Source: Sphingopyxis italica
GTDB taxonomy: Bacteria; Pseudomonadota; Alphaproteobacteria; Sphingomonadales; Sphingomonadaceae
DNA: 64,000 nucleotides
NCBI RefSeq assembly: GCF_011926545.1
Contig: NZ_JAATIT010000002.1
Span: 1-64,000 of the forward strand
Direction: 5' to 3'
The translations under genes were made by a program, and so were the position numbers. Below the pieces are notes generated by a model. The model saw only the letters and a program-made list of their open reading frames with translations, was not told where the DNA came from and made no database searches. Positions 37,025 through 48,680 of this stretch are shown piece after piece. Positions within the stretch are counted from its first letter, which is position 1; every line of letters begins with the position of its first letter.

Positions 37025-38851
37025 TCAGGCCTTTTGTGCCGCCGCCCAGCGGTCGATCACGCCCGCGAGCACCTCGATCGGCATCGCGCCCGCCGACAAG
37101 GCGGTGTCGTGGAAATCGCGCAGGTCGAATTTGTCGCCGAGCGCGGCCTTCGCCTTTTCGCGGATCGCGACCCAGCGCGTCTGGCCGACCATATAGCTCG
37201 TCGCCTGTCCCGGCCACACGCAGTAACGCTCGATCTCGGTGACGTTCGACCCTTCGGGGGTGCCGAGCGAGTCGTTATAATAGGCGATCGCCTTCTCGCG
37301 GCTCCAGCGATAATGGTGGAGGCCGGTGTCGACGACGAGGCGCGCGGCGCGGAACATATAGGATTGCAGATAGCCGAGCTGGCCCCACGGGTCGTTTTCA
37401 TAGACCCCCATCTCGTCGGCGAGCTGCTCGGCATAAAGGCCCCAGCCCTCGGTATAGACCGAATAGGCGGGGAGGCGGCGGAGGCGCGGGATGCCGGTCG
37501 CTTCCTGGGCGAGCGCGATCTGGTGGTGATGGCCAGGGGTCGCTTCGTGATAGGTCAGCGTCGGCAGCGTCCACGACGGATTTTCGGCGGTATCGCGCAG
37601 GTTGATATAATAAGCGCCGGGGCGCGAGCCGTCGAGCGCGGGGATCTGATAATAGCCGCCGGGGGCGCCCGCCTCGATCTCGGGCGGCACGCGGCGAATG
37701 TCGCATTTGGCTTTGGGCAGGCGGCCGAAGGCTTCGGGCAGGCGGCGCTGCATTTCCTGGATCTGCTCGTTCAATTTGGCGATGAGGTCGGCCTTGCCCT
37801 TGTCGGTGTTCGGATAAAGGAAGCGCGGATCCTTGCCGAGTTCGCGCATCCGCTCCGCGACGCTGCCCTTGGTCATGCCCTGCGCCTTGAAGATCGAATC
37901 GGCGCGCGCCGTCAGTGCGGCCATGCGGTCGAGCCCGAGCTTGTGAACCTCCTCCGCCGACATGCCCGTCGTCGTCGCGAAGCGCAGCGCATAGGCGTAA
38001 TATTCGTCGCCCTTGGGCAGGCGCCAGACGCCGGCGTCGTGCGTCGCGCGCGGGCGCACGGCGGAGAGTTCGGCCGCTTGGCGGCGCATCGCGGGATAGA
38101 TTTTGCCCTCGACGATCGCGGCGCAACGCTTCGCCCAGTCCCCGGGAATGTCGGCGGTTTTGGTCTTGAGGTTGGTGGTCAGGATATTGGCGTCGGGCGC
38201 GGGTTTCCAGATATTGTCGAACAGCGCGAGCGTGCGGTCGACGACGAAATCGGGCGGGATGATCCCCGCGGCGTGATCGGCCTTGATGCGGCCGGTTTCA
38301 TTGTCGAGCTGAACCGCGAAATCATTGCAGCGCGATAGATAGGCTTCGGCATCGGCGGCGTTCGCGATGCTGTGCTGATTGACGAGGAAGTCGGGGATCG
38401 AGCGATAGGTGCCGCTGAGTTGCGTGACGGGATGCGGTTCGGGCCAGCTGTGAAGGCCGTAATCGAACGTGTCGAACGCCTTGACATAATGTTCCCACGG
38501 ATCGCGGAAGGTTTCGTAATTGACGAGGTCCATGCCCGAGAGTTTCGCGGGGTCGATCGTCTTCAGTTCCTTAAGGCCGGTTCGGTAAAGATCATGGCCG
38601 CGCTCGATTCCCGCGGGCGAGCGGTCGGCGAGCTTCGCCTTCGACGCGGCGCGGTCGCCCTTGTCGAGCCCGAGCGCGGTCGCGAACTCGGGGTCCTGAT
38701 CGACGAGCATGTCGTAGATGCGCTCGTAGATCGCGGTCAGCCGCGCGCCTTCGCTGCCGGGCGCGGCCGGCGCCGCGCTGGCGGGCGCGCGCAACGCGGC
38801 GAGCAGCGAGGAAGCGGCCGTGGCGGCCAGCAGAGTGCGACGTTCGAGCAT
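37025..38851 (-). CDS. secreted DUF885-family protein (putative metallo-carboxypeptidase-like)
   Basis: A 608-residue exported protein. The N-terminus MLERRTLLAATAASSLLAA has a twin arginine before the hydrophobic core, so Tat export is possible. The DUF885 active-site-like motif is YHEATPGHHHQIALAQ, followed about 45 residues later by YTEGWGLYAEQL, giving an HExxxGH...E zinc-site pattern. The family is thought to be peptidase-like but is little studied. It belongs to the set of exported peptidases in this window. Confidence 0.85.
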   Translation of the reverse strand: MLERRTLLAATAASSLLAALRAPASAAPAAPGSEGARLTAIYERIYDMLVDQDPEFATALGLDKGDRAASKAKLADRSPAGIERGHDLYRTGLKELKTIDPAKLSGMDLVNYETFRDPWEHYVKAFDTFDYGLHSWPEPHPVTQLSGTYRSIPDFLVNQHSIANAADAEAYLSRCNDFAVQLDNETGRIKADHAAGIIPPDFVVDRTLALFDNIWKPAPDANILTTNLKTKTADIPGDWAKRCAAIVEGKIYPAMRRQAAELSAVRPRATHDAGVWRLPKGDEYYAYALRFATTTGMSAEEVHKLGLDRMAALTARADSIFKAQGMTKGSVAERMRELGKDPRFLYPNTDKGKADLIAKLNEQIQEMQRRLPEAFGRLPKAKCDIRRVPPEIEAGAPGGYYQIPALDGSRPGAYYINLRDTAENPSWTLPTLTYHEATPGHHHQIALAQEATGIPRLRRLPAYSVYTEGWGLYAEQLADEMGVYENDPWGQLGYLQSYMFRAARLVVDTGLHHYRWSREKAIAYYNDSLGTPEGSNVTEIERYCVWPGQATSYMVGQTRWVAIREKAKAALGDKFDLRDFHDTALSAGAMPIEVLAGVIDRWAAAQKA

Positions 38852-39154
38852 GTTCGTTTCTCCGGACGATGGAATGTGGCGCGCGTCCTGGCCGACGTGC
38901 TATGGGTGTATTGTTACAGCAAGGCACCATATGTGCAAGAGGCGGATGCGATTATCCGGACGCGGCGATTTCGTTCCCGGCAAATGGCGGCGGGACAGCG
39001 CGGGTTGCGGGCGGAAAACGACATTCCCTTTATCGTCATCCCGGCGAAGGCCGGGATCTCACCCTAACGGAATGAAGCACCGGCGAGATCCCGGCCTTCG
39101 CCGGGATGACGGAAGTGGGAACGGCAGCGTTCCACCCCGAAGCCGAGCGATGCG
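38852..39154. other. intergenic region with one REP-like repeat
   Basis: Between the DUF885 gene start and the GntR stop. It contains the DUF885 promoter region and a family 1 repeat (39034-39111). No credible gene was seen. Confidence 0.6.
39034..39111. repeat. palindromic REP-like repeat, family 1, copy 4
   Basis: CGTCATCCCGGCGAAGGCCG faces CGGCCTTCGCCGGGATGACG. The arms are nearly perfect and the copy resembles the one at 8985. Confidence 0.85.
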
Positions 39155-39502
39155 TCAGGCCTCGGTCAAATCCAGCAACGTCCGCGCGTCGAGGCCGATG
39201 CGGCGCATCTGCTGCGCGACGGGGGGCCAGACATTGGCAAGGAAATCGGCGCGCATCAGGTCGCGCAGCCGCTCGGTCGCGCCTTGGGCGACGAACATGC
39301 CGACCCCGCGCTTGACCGTGACCAGCCCTTCGTCCTGGAAGGTCTGATACGCCTTGGCGACCGTCAGCGGATTCGCGCCTTCTTCCGCGGCGAGCGAGCG
39401 CACCGAGGGAAGCATGTCGCCGTCGCGGAATTGACCGTCGAGGATCGCGTTGGCGATGACGTCGCGCAGACGCTGGTACACGGGCTTGGACTGATCGAGC
39501 AT
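39155..39502 (-). CDS. GntR-family regulator, YtrA subfamily
   Basis: A 115-residue protein made of a GntR winged helix (YQRLRDVIANAILDGQF, LPSVRSLAAEEGANPLTVAKAYQ, GVGMFVAQG) plus a short helical tail of about 40 residues, the YtrA-type size. YtrA regulators usually control an ABC transporter in the same operon, but no transporter gene is adjacent here. It reads away from the nitroreductase gene, which lies 71 bases upstream on the same strand. Targets are unknown. Confidence 0.88.
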   Translation of the reverse strand: MLDQSKPVYQRLRDVIANAILDGQFRDGDMLPSVRSLAAEEGANPLTVAKAYQTFQDEGLVTVKRGVGMFVAQGATERLRDLMRADFLANVWPPVAQQMRRIGLDARTLLDLTEA

Positions 39503-39573
39503 GCCGCCTTAATGCCATAAGACAGCAGCACAGTCAAATTCGGCTAATTACAAATTCAGTCCGGAATGTGAAA

Positions 39574-40155
39574 CTAAATTTCCCAAGCGCGAACGACGTC
39601 GTCATAATCGGGGCGGGGGCGCTCGTCGAGATCGCGCGAGGCGGTGCCGAAGAAGAAATAGCCGACGATCTTGTCGCCTTCGCCGGCACCGAACGCCGCC
39701 GCGACTTCGGCGCTATAGGCCGCCCAGCCGGTGAGCCAGCTGCCGACGAAGCCATGCGCATGCGCGGCGTGGAGCAGGTTCATGCCGACCGCGCCGGCCG
39801 ACATCTGTTGCTCCCACACCGGTATCTTGGCGCCGGGAACGGGCGTGGAAATCAGCACGAGCAGCGTCGAGGCCTGATGCGCGAACTGGTCGAGCGCCGA
39901 GAGGTCCATGCCCGCCGCGCCGGGGTTTTCGGCGACCCACGCCTGCTTGAGCAGCGCCGCGAAGGCGTCGCGCCGGTCATCCGCGATCGTGACGATGCGC
40001 CAGGGGGCGAGCTTGCCATGGTCGGGGGTGCGCAGCGCGAGCGCGATGATGTCGCGCAAGGTCGCGGCGTCGGGGCCGGGCGCGACCATGTCGCGCGCCT
40101 TTCCCGAACGGCGGGTCGCGAGGTGGGCGAGGAGCGAGGAGCTGTCGTTGAACAT
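39574..40155 (-). CDS. nitroreductase-family flavoprotein (YdjA-like)
   Basis: A 193-residue FMN-dependent NAD(P)H oxidoreductase. It has ATRRSGKARDM near the N-terminus (FMN phosphate contacts), LRTPDHGKLAPWRIV, and the GWAAYSAEVAAAFG and IVGYFFFG regions typical of YdjA-like minimal nitroreductases. The ATG at 40155 matches the family start; a longer frame to 40428 runs through the promoter region. A perfect palindrome lies 39 bases upstream, suggesting repressor control. Substrate unknown. Confidence 0.88.
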   Translation of the reverse strand: MFNDSSSLLAHLATRRSGKARDMVAPGPDAATLRDIIALALRTPDHGKLAPWRIVTIADDRRDAFAALLKQAWVAENPGAAGMDLSALDQFAHQASTLLVLISTPVPGAKIPVWEQQMSAGAVGMNLLHAAHAHGFVGSWLTGWAAYSAEVAAAFGAGEGDKIVGYFFFGTASRDLDERPRPDYDDVVRAWEI

Positions 40156-40193
40156 GGTGCGCCATGTGGGCTTTTCCGCGCCATCGCGCAAGT

Positions 40194-40212
40194 GTTGCGA
40201 ACGATTCGCAAC
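40194..40212. promoter_or_regulatory. perfect palindromic operator candidate
   Basis: GTTGCGAA, CGA, TTCGCAAC: 8-bp arms with a 3-base spacer, in the divergent gap between the nitroreductase and the POT transporter genes. Size and symmetry suit a dimeric repressor. Which gene it controls is not known. Confidence 0.5.
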
Positions 40213-40340
40213 AGATTTCGGCCCGGACGAAGCGGTTTCAGGCGCAATTAGATTCTTCCCATACGCAATTTTCGCGCTAGGTTGCCCCATTCGCGCGGCG
40301 GGAGGCCGCGCCCACGATAATGGATAAAAGGGACGCGTTG

Positions 40341-42176
<1,836 letters not shown>

Positions 42177-42178
42177 TA

Positions 42179-43585
42179 ATGATCAGAGGTGTGAAGGGCG
42201 GCCTGCTGGCTGCGGTGTCGCTGGCGCTCGTCGGTTGCGCGGCGACGGGCGGGGGCGAGACGGCCTCGGCGAGCGACAAGCCCGCCGAAAAGCCGGCGAA
42301 GTTCAACAAGGATCCCTATCCGTCGACTTATAAGCCCTATCCCGGACAGGTGACGGCGGTGCGGAACGTCACGATTTTCGACGGCGAGGGCGGGCGGATC
42401 GACAATGGCACCGTGCTGCTCGCGAACGGCAAGGTCGAGGCCGTCGGCGGCCCCGATACGCCGATCCCGGCCGACATCGCGGTCTATGACGGCACCGGAA
42501 AATATCTGACGCCCGGCATCATCGACATTCACAGTCACCTCGGCGATTACCCCTCGCCCAGCGTCGAAGCGCATTCGGACGGCAATGAGGCGACGGCGCC
42601 GACGACGCCCGAAGTGTGGTCCGAACATAGCGTGTGGCCGCAGGATCCGGGGTTCAGCCGCGCGCTGGCGAACGGCGGCGTGACCAGCCTGCAGATCCTG
42701 CCGGGCAGCGCGAACCTGATGGGCGGGCGTTCGGTCACGCTCAAAAATGTGCCGTCGCGGACGGTGCAGGGGATGAAATTCCCCGGGGCGCCCTATGGCC
42801 TGAAAATGGCGTGCGGCGAAAATCCGAAGCGCGTTTACGGGAACAAGGGCAGGGCGCCGTCGACCCGCATGGGCAATTTCGCGGTGAACCGCGCGACCTG
42901 GGCGAAAGCGGCGGCCTATAAGAAGAAGCTGGACGACGGCAAGGCGGTCGATCGCGATCTCGCGATGGAAACGCTTGCGGGCGTGCTGGCGGGCGAGATC
43001 CTCGTCCACAATCATTGCTACCGCGCCGACGAGATGGCGCTCGTCATCGATATGTCGAAAGAGTTCGGCTATAAGGTGTCGACCTTCCACCACGCGGTCG
43101 AGGCGTACAAGATCGCCGACATCCTTGCGAAAGAAGGCATTTGTTCGGCAATGTGGGCCGATTGGTGGGGCTTCAAGATGGAAGCCTATGACAGCGTCAA
43201 CGAGAATATCCCGCTCGTTTACAAGGCCGGTGCGTGCACGATCGTCCATTCGGACGATGCGAACCAGATCCAGCGGCTGAACCAGGAAGCGGCCAAGGCG
43301 CGCGCCGCGGGGCGCCGCATCGGCATCGACGTCAGCGACGAGATGGCATGGACCTGGCTGTCGTATAACCCGGCGAAAGCGCTGGGCATCGCCGACCGGA
43401 CCGGCAGCCTGAAGCCGGGCAAGATGGCCGATGTCGTGCTGTGGAACGGCAACCCGTTCAGCGCCTATACGCGCCCCGAAAAGGTGTGGATCGACGGCGC
43501 GTTGATGTTCGATGCGAACGATCCGAAGCGGCGGCCGGTGAGCGATTTCGAACTCGGCCAGCCGGGCGAAGGAGATGTGAAATGA
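42179..43585 (+). CDS. lipoprotein amidohydrolase
   Basis: A 468-residue exported hydrolase. The lipobox is LALVGC (about 15-20). The amidohydrolase core has metal ligands HSH (GIIDIHSHLG), HNHCYRADE, FHHAVEAYK and the catalytic D in VHSDDANQ. Related exported enzymes of this group are annotated as imidazolonepropionase-like or peptidase-like; substrate unknown. It starts two bases after the POT transporter stop and its end overlaps the next gene as ATGA. Confidence 0.88.
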   Translation: MIRGVKGGLLAAVSLALVGCAATGGGETASASDKPAEKPAKFNKDPYPSTYKPYPGQVTAVRNVTIFDGEGGRIDNGTVLLANGKVEAVGGPDTPIPADIAVYDGTGKYLTPGIIDIHSHLGDYPSPSVEAHSDGNEATAPTTPEVWSEHSVWPQDPGFSRALANGGVTSLQILPGSANLMGGRSVTLKNVPSRTVQGMKFPGAPYGLKMACGENPKRVYGNKGRAPSTRMGNFAVNRATWAKAAAYKKKLDDGKAVDRDLAMETLAGVLAGEILVHNHCYRADEMALVIDMSKEFGYKVSTFHHAVEAYKIADILAKEGICSAMWADWWGFKMEAYDSVNENIPLVYKAGACTIVHSDDANQIQRLNQEAAKARAAGRRIGIDVSDEMAWTWLSYNPAKALGIADRTGSLKPGKMADVVLWNGNPFSAYTRPEKVWIDGALMFDANDPKRRPVSDFELGQPGEGDVK

Positions 43586-44883
43586 TGCGCGCGCTCCTTC
43601 TTTCCGCGGCGGCCCTGATCGCGCTTCCGGTGGCGGCGCAAGACGTCGCGATCGTCAATGCCAAGCTTGTCATCGGTGACGGCAGCGCGCCGATCGAGGG
43701 CGGCACCGTCGTCGTGCGCGGCGGCAAGGTCGTCGCGGCGGGTGCGGGGGTCGCGGTGCCGGCGGGCATCGAGCGCGTCGATGCGGAGGGCAAATATGTG
43801 ACCCCCGGCATCGTCGCGGCGTTCAGCCGCGTCGGGTTGACCGAAGTCGATGCGGTGAGCGGCACCAACGACCGATCGGCGCCGCGCACGCGCTTTTCGG
43901 CGGGGCTCGACATCGCGCCCGCATTGAACCCGATGGGATCGCCGGTCGCGGTCAACCGCGCGTCGGGCGTGACGCGCGCGATCGTCGCGCCGGGGGGCAG
44001 CAGCAATTTGTTCGCGGGGCAGGGCGCGGTGATCGACCTGGCCGACGACATGGACATGGTGACCAAGCCGCGCGCGCTGCAATATGTGGCGTTCGGCGAG
44101 GATGGCGCGTCGAAGGCGGGGGGCAGCCGCGCGGCGACCTTCCTCCTCTTCCGCGAGCAATTGCTCGCGGCGCGCAGCTATGCCCGCAACCCGGCGGTGC
44201 TCGCCGAATGGGGCAATGACGCGATGATCCAGCGCGCCGACGCCGACGCGCTCGTCCGCGTGATCGACGGCACAACGCCGCTGTTCATACGCGTCGACCG
44301 CGCGGTCGACATCGTCAATGTGCTCAAGCTGAAGGGCGAGTTTCCCGCCATGAAGCTGGTGCTTGTCGGCGCGACCGAAGGCTGGATCGTCGCGCGCGAG
44401 ATCGCGGCGGCGAAGGTGCCGGTGCTCGTCTCGCCGCTCACCGACCTGCCGTCGAGCTTCGAGCAACTCGGCGCGACGCAGTCGAACGCGGGGCGGCTCA
44501 AGGCCGCGGGCGTCGACGTGTCGGTCGGGGTATTCGACGACGATGACGCGCACAAGATGGGCTATGCGACGCAATATGCGGGCAACCTCGTCGGGCTGAC
44601 GCGGGTGCCCGGCGCGAGCGGGCTGAGCTGGGATCAGGCCTTCGCCTCGATCAGCAGCGTGCCCGCGCGCGCGGTCGGCATGGAGGGCAGCATCGGTTCG
44701 CTACGCCCGGGCCGCGCCGGCGATGTCGTGATCTGGGACAATGATCCGCTCGAACTCGGCAGCCGTCCGACGATGGTGTGGATCGACGGCAAGGCGCAGT
44801 CGCTGACGACGCGGCAGGACCGTTTGCGTCAGCGCTACGAAATTCCGCAGGAAGGGGCGCTGCCCAACGCATACGACTGGTAG
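43582..44883 (+). CDS. exported amidohydrolase-like protein lacking the HxH metal motif
   Basis: A 433-residue exported protein with a signal peptide (MMRALLLSAAALIALPVAAQ). It has the amidohydrolase sandwich (AIVNAKLVIGDGSAPIEGG, GKYVTPGIVAAFS, GSLRPGRAGDVVIWDNDPLE). At the place where active enzymes read G-x-x-D-x-H-x-H, it reads GIVAAFSRVG, so the first two metal ligands are absent. No HxH is seen elsewhere. It is probably a non-catalytic partner or a divergent enzyme. It overlaps the active-looking paralogue upstream by four bases, which suggests that the two work together. Confidence 0.85.
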   Translation: MMRALLLSAAALIALPVAAQDVAIVNAKLVIGDGSAPIEGGTVVVRGGKVVAAGAGVAVPAGIERVDAEGKYVTPGIVAAFSRVGLTEVDAVSGTNDRSAPRTRFSAGLDIAPALNPMGSPVAVNRASGVTRAIVAPGGSSNLFAGQGAVIDLADDMDMVTKPRALQYVAFGEDGASKAGGSRAATFLLFREQLLAARSYARNPAVLAEWGNDAMIQRADADALVRVIDGTTPLFIRVDRAVDIVNVLKLKGEFPAMKLVLVGATEGWIVAREIAAAKVPVLVSPLTDLPSSFEQLGATQSNAGRLKAAGVDVSVGVFDDDDAHKMGYATQYAGNLVGLTRVPGASGLSWDQAFASISSVPARAVGMEGSIGSLRPGRAGDVVIWDNDPLELGSRPTMVWIDGKAQSLTTRQDRLRQRYEIPQEGALPNAYDW

Positions 44884-44890
44884 TTTCCGC

Positions 44891-44922
44891 TCGGTCATCC
44901 CGGCCTGCGCCGGGATGACCGA
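44891..44922. repeat. palindromic REP-like repeat, family 1, short copy
   Basis: TCGGTCATCCCGGC, loop CTGC, GCCGGGATGACCGA: a perfect 14-bp stem eight bases after the stop of the amidohydrolase-like gene. It may end the POT-amidohydrolase transcript. Confidence 0.8.
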
Positions 44923-45054
44923 GTAGGGGAAGCGGACAGGTCATCTCGACCATGTTGACACTGTTAGCTTTGTCGCGGATGGTGGCGTCGAAATGGCTTC
45001 GAGTCGGCGCTGCCTGGAGCGGTCGATCAGGCCATGTTCGGTGAGGAGCTGTCC

Positions 45055-45756
45055 ATGCAACCGATGTCGCTTTTGATCGTCACCTGCGCCCTGTTCGTCG
45101 CCTCGCACCTCGTCCTGTCGCATCCGTTCCGCGACGGCCTCGCGGGACGGCTGGGCGAGCGGGGGTTCCAGATCGTCTATTCGGTCGTCGCGATCGCGAC
45201 GCTGATCATGGTGGTGCAGGCGTGGCGCGGGATGCCGCCCGAACCGCCGCTGTGGACGGTCGGTGACGGACTGTGGAGTCTCGCGTCGCTGATCGTTCTG
45301 TTCGCGAGCATCTTGTTCATGGGATCATTGATCGGCAATCCGGCGCTGCCCGCGCCGCACGCCGCGCGGGATGCGGCCGCCGCGCCGCGCGGGGTGTTCG
45401 CGATCACGCGGCACCCGATGATGTGGGGTTTCGCGCTGTGGGCGATCGCGCATATCATGGTGATGCCGACGCCGGGCCAGATCATCCTGTCGGTAACGAT
45501 CGTATTTCTCGCGCTCGTCGGGTCGGCGGGGCAGGATGCGAAAAAGGCGCGATTGATGGGCGAAAGCTGGCGCGGCTGGGCGGCGCGGACGAGCTTCGTT
45601 CCTTATGCGCGGCAACTCGCGGGCGGGGCGCCGTGGCGCGACACGCTGCCGCGCGGGCATGCGCTGTTCGGCGGGATCGTGCTCTGGCTTGCCGCGAGTT
45701 GGGCGCATGGGGCGCTGGGCTATATGGTCGCGGGGATCTGGCGCTGGGTCGGGTAG
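45055..45756 (+). CDS. NnrU-family membrane protein
   Basis: A 233-residue protein with six or seven membrane segments. The NnrU pattern is present: [19 protein letters not shown] near the start and FAITRHPMMWGFALWAIAH in the middle, which resembles methyltransferase-type membrane proteins. NnrU was named from denitrification gene clusters, but no denitrification genes are seen here. The start at 45055 has GAGGAG about nine bases upstream; an in-frame ATG at 45034 is less well placed. Confidence 0.88.
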   Translation: MQPMSLLIVTCALFVASHLVLSHPFRDGLAGRLGERGFQIVYSVVAIATLIMVVQAWRGMPPEPPLWTVGDGLWSLASLIVLFASILFMGSLIGNPALPAPHAARDAAAAPRGVFAITRHPMMWGFALWAIAHIMVMPTPGQIILSVTIVFLALVGSAGQDAKKARLMGESWRGWAARTSFVPYARQLAGGAPWRDTLPRGHALFGGIVLWLAASWAHGALGYMVAGIWRWVG

Positions 45757-45792
45757 GCGACGCGTTGTTTGGGGGCGCTTCCGGCATTGAGC

Positions 45793-45822
45793 CAAAAAAA
45801 GGGGCCGCAGCGCGACCCCTTT
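45793..45822 (-). terminator. intrinsic terminator of gltA
   Basis: Read on the minus strand: AGGGGTCGC, loop GCT, GCGGCCCCT followed by six more T residues. It starts 23 bases after the gltA stop. Confidence 0.85.
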
Positions 45823-45844
45823 CTGTTTCTGGCGAAGGATTGCC

Positions 45845-47128
45845 TCAGCGCTTGTCGACGGGCACGAACGGGCGATGCGTCGGGCCGGTGTAGAGCTGGC
45901 GCGGGCGGCCGATCTTCTGCGCGGGGTCCGAGATCATTTCGTTCCACTGCGCGACCCAGCCGACTGTGCGGGCGAGGGCGAAGAGCGCGGTGAACATCGT
46001 CGTCGGGAAGCCGATCGCCGACAGGATGACGCCCGAATAGAAATCGACGTTCGGGAACAGCTTCTTTTCGATGAAATAGGGATCGTTGAGCGCCATTTCC
46101 TCAAGCTGCAACGCGACCTCGAACACGGGGTCGTTGACCTTGAGCGCGTCGAACACCTCGCGCACCGTCTTTTGCATCACGGTCGCGCGCGGGTCGTAGT
46201 TTTTATAGACGCGGTGGCCGAAGCCCATCAGGCGGAACGGATCGTCCTTGTCCTTCGCGCGCGCGATATATTCGGGAATGCGCTCGGGGCGGCCGATTTC
46301 GCGCAGCATGTTGAGCGCGGCTTCGTTCGCGCCGCCGTGCGCCGGACCCCAGAGGCAGGCGATGCCCGCCGCGATGCACGCGAAGGGATTGGCGCCCGAC
46401 GACCCCGCGAGGCGGACGGTCGAGGTCGACGCATTCTGTTCGTGGTCGGCGTGGAGGATGAAGATGCGGTCGAGCGCGCGCTCGACGACGGGGTTGACCT
46501 CATAGGGCTCGGCGGGAACGCCGAAGGTCATGCGCAGGAAATTGCCCGTGTAGCTCAGCGAATTGTCGGGATAGATGAAGGGCTGGCCGACCGAATATTT
46601 ATACGCCATCGCCGCGATCGTCGGCATTTTCGCGATCAGCCGATGGCTGGCGATCATCCGCTGGCGCGGATCGTGAATTTCGGTCGAATCGGGGTAGAAG
46701 GCACTGAGCGCGCCGACGACGCCGCACATCACCGCCATCGGGTGCGCGTCGCGGCGGAACCCGCGATAGAAGGTCGCGAGCTGTTCGTGCAGCATCGTGT
46801 GGCGCGTGATCGTGTTTTCGAACGTCGCCAGCTCGCCGGCGTTCGGCAGTTCGCCGTTGAGCAGCAGATGGCAGACTTCCATGAAGCTCGAATGTTCGGC
46901 GAGGTCGCCGATCGCATAGCCGCGGTGGAGGAGGACGCCTTCGTCGCCGTCGATATAGGTCAGCTGCGATTCGCAGCTCGCGGTCGAGGTGAAACCGGGA
47001 TCATAGGTGAACGCGCCGGTCTGGGCGTAGAATTTGCGGATATCGACGACGTCGGGGCCGACGGTGCCCGACAGGACAGGGCTGTCGACGGTCTTGTCGC
47101 CCAGCGTGATTTTCGCGGTGTCGGTCAT
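45845..47128 (-). CDS. gltA: citrate synthase
   Basis: A 427-residue hexameric-type citrate synthase that condenses oxaloacetate and acetyl-CoA at the entry of the TCA cycle. Typical blocks are [19 protein letters not shown], the active-site region [25 protein letters not shown] and [15 protein letters not shown]. It starts 38 bases after the gltX stop in the same direction. It has a strong terminator of its own. Confidence 0.96.
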   Translation of the reverse strand: MTDTAKITLGDKTVDSPVLSGTVGPDVVDIRKFYAQTGAFTYDPGFTSTASCESQLTYIDGDEGVLLHRGYAIGDLAEHSSFMEVCHLLLNGELPNAGELATFENTITRHTMLHEQLATFYRGFRRDAHPMAVMCGVVGALSAFYPDSTEIHDPRQRMIASHRLIAKMPTIAAMAYKYSVGQPFIYPDNSLSYTGNFLRMTFGVPAEPYEVNPVVERALDRIFILHADHEQNASTSTVRLAGSSGANPFACIAAGIACLWGPAHGGANEAALNMLREIGRPERIPEYIARAKDKDDPFRLMGFGHRVYKNYDPRATVMQKTVREVFDALKVNDPVFEVALQLEEMALNDPYFIEKKLFPNVDFYSGVILSAIGFPTTMFTALFALARTVGWVAQWNEMISDPAQKIGRPRQLYTGPTHRPFVPVDKR

Positions 47129-47166
47129 ATTTTGTTCCCTGTTCTGACGGCGGGGAGAGAGAGTGG

Positions 47167-48621
47167 CTATGCCCCTGCCGGAAAATGTTGCGCTGCGTCA
47201 AGTCGGGCGAGACTGACATCGCGTCCGAGCAAGAGCAGCACGTCGAAAATTCCCGGGGAAACTGTTCGGCCGGTTAGCGCCGCGCGCAAGGGCTGTGCCA
47301 GTTTGCCGAGCCCCAGTTCGGCGGCTTCGGCCTCTGCGCGCACGGCGGCATCCAGCTCTTCTGTCGTCCAGTCGTTCAGCCCGCGCAGCCGCGCGGTGAC
47401 GGCGGCCAGCAGGCCTTCGGGCGAGGTTCTTAGCACCTCGGCCGCCTTTTCGTCCATCGGCAACGGATCGCCCTGGAACAGGAAGGTCGCACCATCGGCG
47501 ATTTCGTCGAGCGTCTTCGCGCGCGGCTTGAGCGCGTCCATCGCGCGCGTCAGCAGGTCGCGGTCGGCGCCATCGAGGGCGCGACCGACGAGCTTTTCGA
47601 CGCGCGGAGCGACGAGATCCGCGAGACGCGCATCATCGGCTTCGCGCAGATAATGGCCGTTGAGATTCTCGAGCTTCTTGAAGTCGAAACGCGACGGCGA
47701 GCGGCCGACATGACCCAAGTCGAACCACTCTGTCGCCTGCGCGCGGCTGATGATTTCGTCGTCGCCATGCCCCCAGCCGAGGCGGAGGAGATAATTGTTC
47801 ACCGCTTCGGGCAGATAGCCCATTTCGTCGCGATAGGCGTCGACGCCGAGCGCGCCGTGGCGTTTCGACAGCTTCGCGCCGTCGGCGCCGTGGATCAGCG
47901 GGACGTGGGCATAGACGGGTTCGCGCCAATTCATCGCGCGAAGCAGTGCGAGCTGGCGGAAGGCGTTGTTGAGATGGTCGTCGCCGCGAATGACGTGCGT
48001 CACGCCCATGTCGTTGTCGTCGACGACGACGCTGAGCATATAGGTCGGGGTGCCGTCGCTGCGCAGCAGGATGAAATCGTCGAGCTCGGCATTCTGGACG
48101 GTGACTTCGCCCTGGACCTTGTCGGCGATCGTGACGGCGCCGTTCTGCGGTGCGCTCAGGCGGATGACGTGCGGGGCCGCGGGGTCGCCGTCGTCGCGGT
48201 CGCGCCATGGGCTGCGGACGCGGAAGGGCTGGCGCTTTTCCTGCGCTTCGGCGCGCATCGCGGCAAGCTCGTTCTGTGAGAGGTAGCAGCGATAGGCCTC
48301 GCCCTTGGCGAGCAGTTCGTGCGCGACCTCGGCGTGGCGCGGGGCGCGCGCGAACTGGAATATCGTCTCGCCGTCCCAATCGAGATCGAGCCACTGCATG
48401 CCGTCGAGAATCGCGTCGATCGCGGCGTCGGTCGAGCGTGCGCGGTCGGTATCCTCGATCCGCAGCAGAAATTTGCCGCCATGGTGGCGCGCGAACAGCC
48501 AGTTGAAGAGCGCGGTGCGAGCGCCGCCGATATGCAGATAGCCGGTCGGCGAAGGGGCGAAGCGGGTCACGACGTCGGCCCCCGTTGCTTCAGCCGCGTT
48601 GGTTTGGTTTTCGGTTGCCAC
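47167..48621 (-). CDS. gltX: glutamyl-tRNA synthetase
   Basis: A 484-residue class I synthetase that charges tRNA-Glu. The HIGH-type motif is in [17 protein letters not shown] and the KMSKS-type motif is KLSKRHG. The C-terminal anticodon domain follows normally. The GTG at 48621 has AGAGG five bases upstream; a GTG at 48636 would add five residues. It lies directly upstream of gltA and is divergent from comEC across about 60 bases. Confidence 0.95.
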   Translation of the reverse strand: MATENQTNAAEATGADVVTRFAPSPTGYLHIGGARTALFNWLFARHHGGKFLLRIEDTDRARSTDAAIDAILDGMQWLDLDWDGETIFQFARAPRHAEVAHELLAKGEAYRCYLSQNELAAMRAEAQEKRQPFRVRSPWRDRDDGDPAAPHVIRLSAPQNGAVTIADKVQGEVTVQNAELDDFILLRSDGTPTYMLSVVVDDNDMGVTHVIRGDDHLNNAFRQLALLRAMNWREPVYAHVPLIHGADGAKLSKRHGALGVDAYRDEMGYLPEAVNNYLLRLGWGHGDDEIISRAQATEWFDLGHVGRSPSRFDFKKLENLNGHYLREADDARLADLVAPRVEKLVGRALDGADRDLLTRAMDALKPRAKTLDEIADGATFLFQGDPLPMDEKAAEVLRTSPEGLLAAVTARLRGLNDWTTEELDAAVRAEAEAAELGLGKLAQPLRAALTGRTVSPGIFDVLLLLGRDVSLARLDAAQHFPAGA

Positions 48622-48680
48622 CAAGGCCTCTTTCACTCACTTTGCCGCCCGGTTGAGCGGGGATCGGGGGTGCCCCTAGC

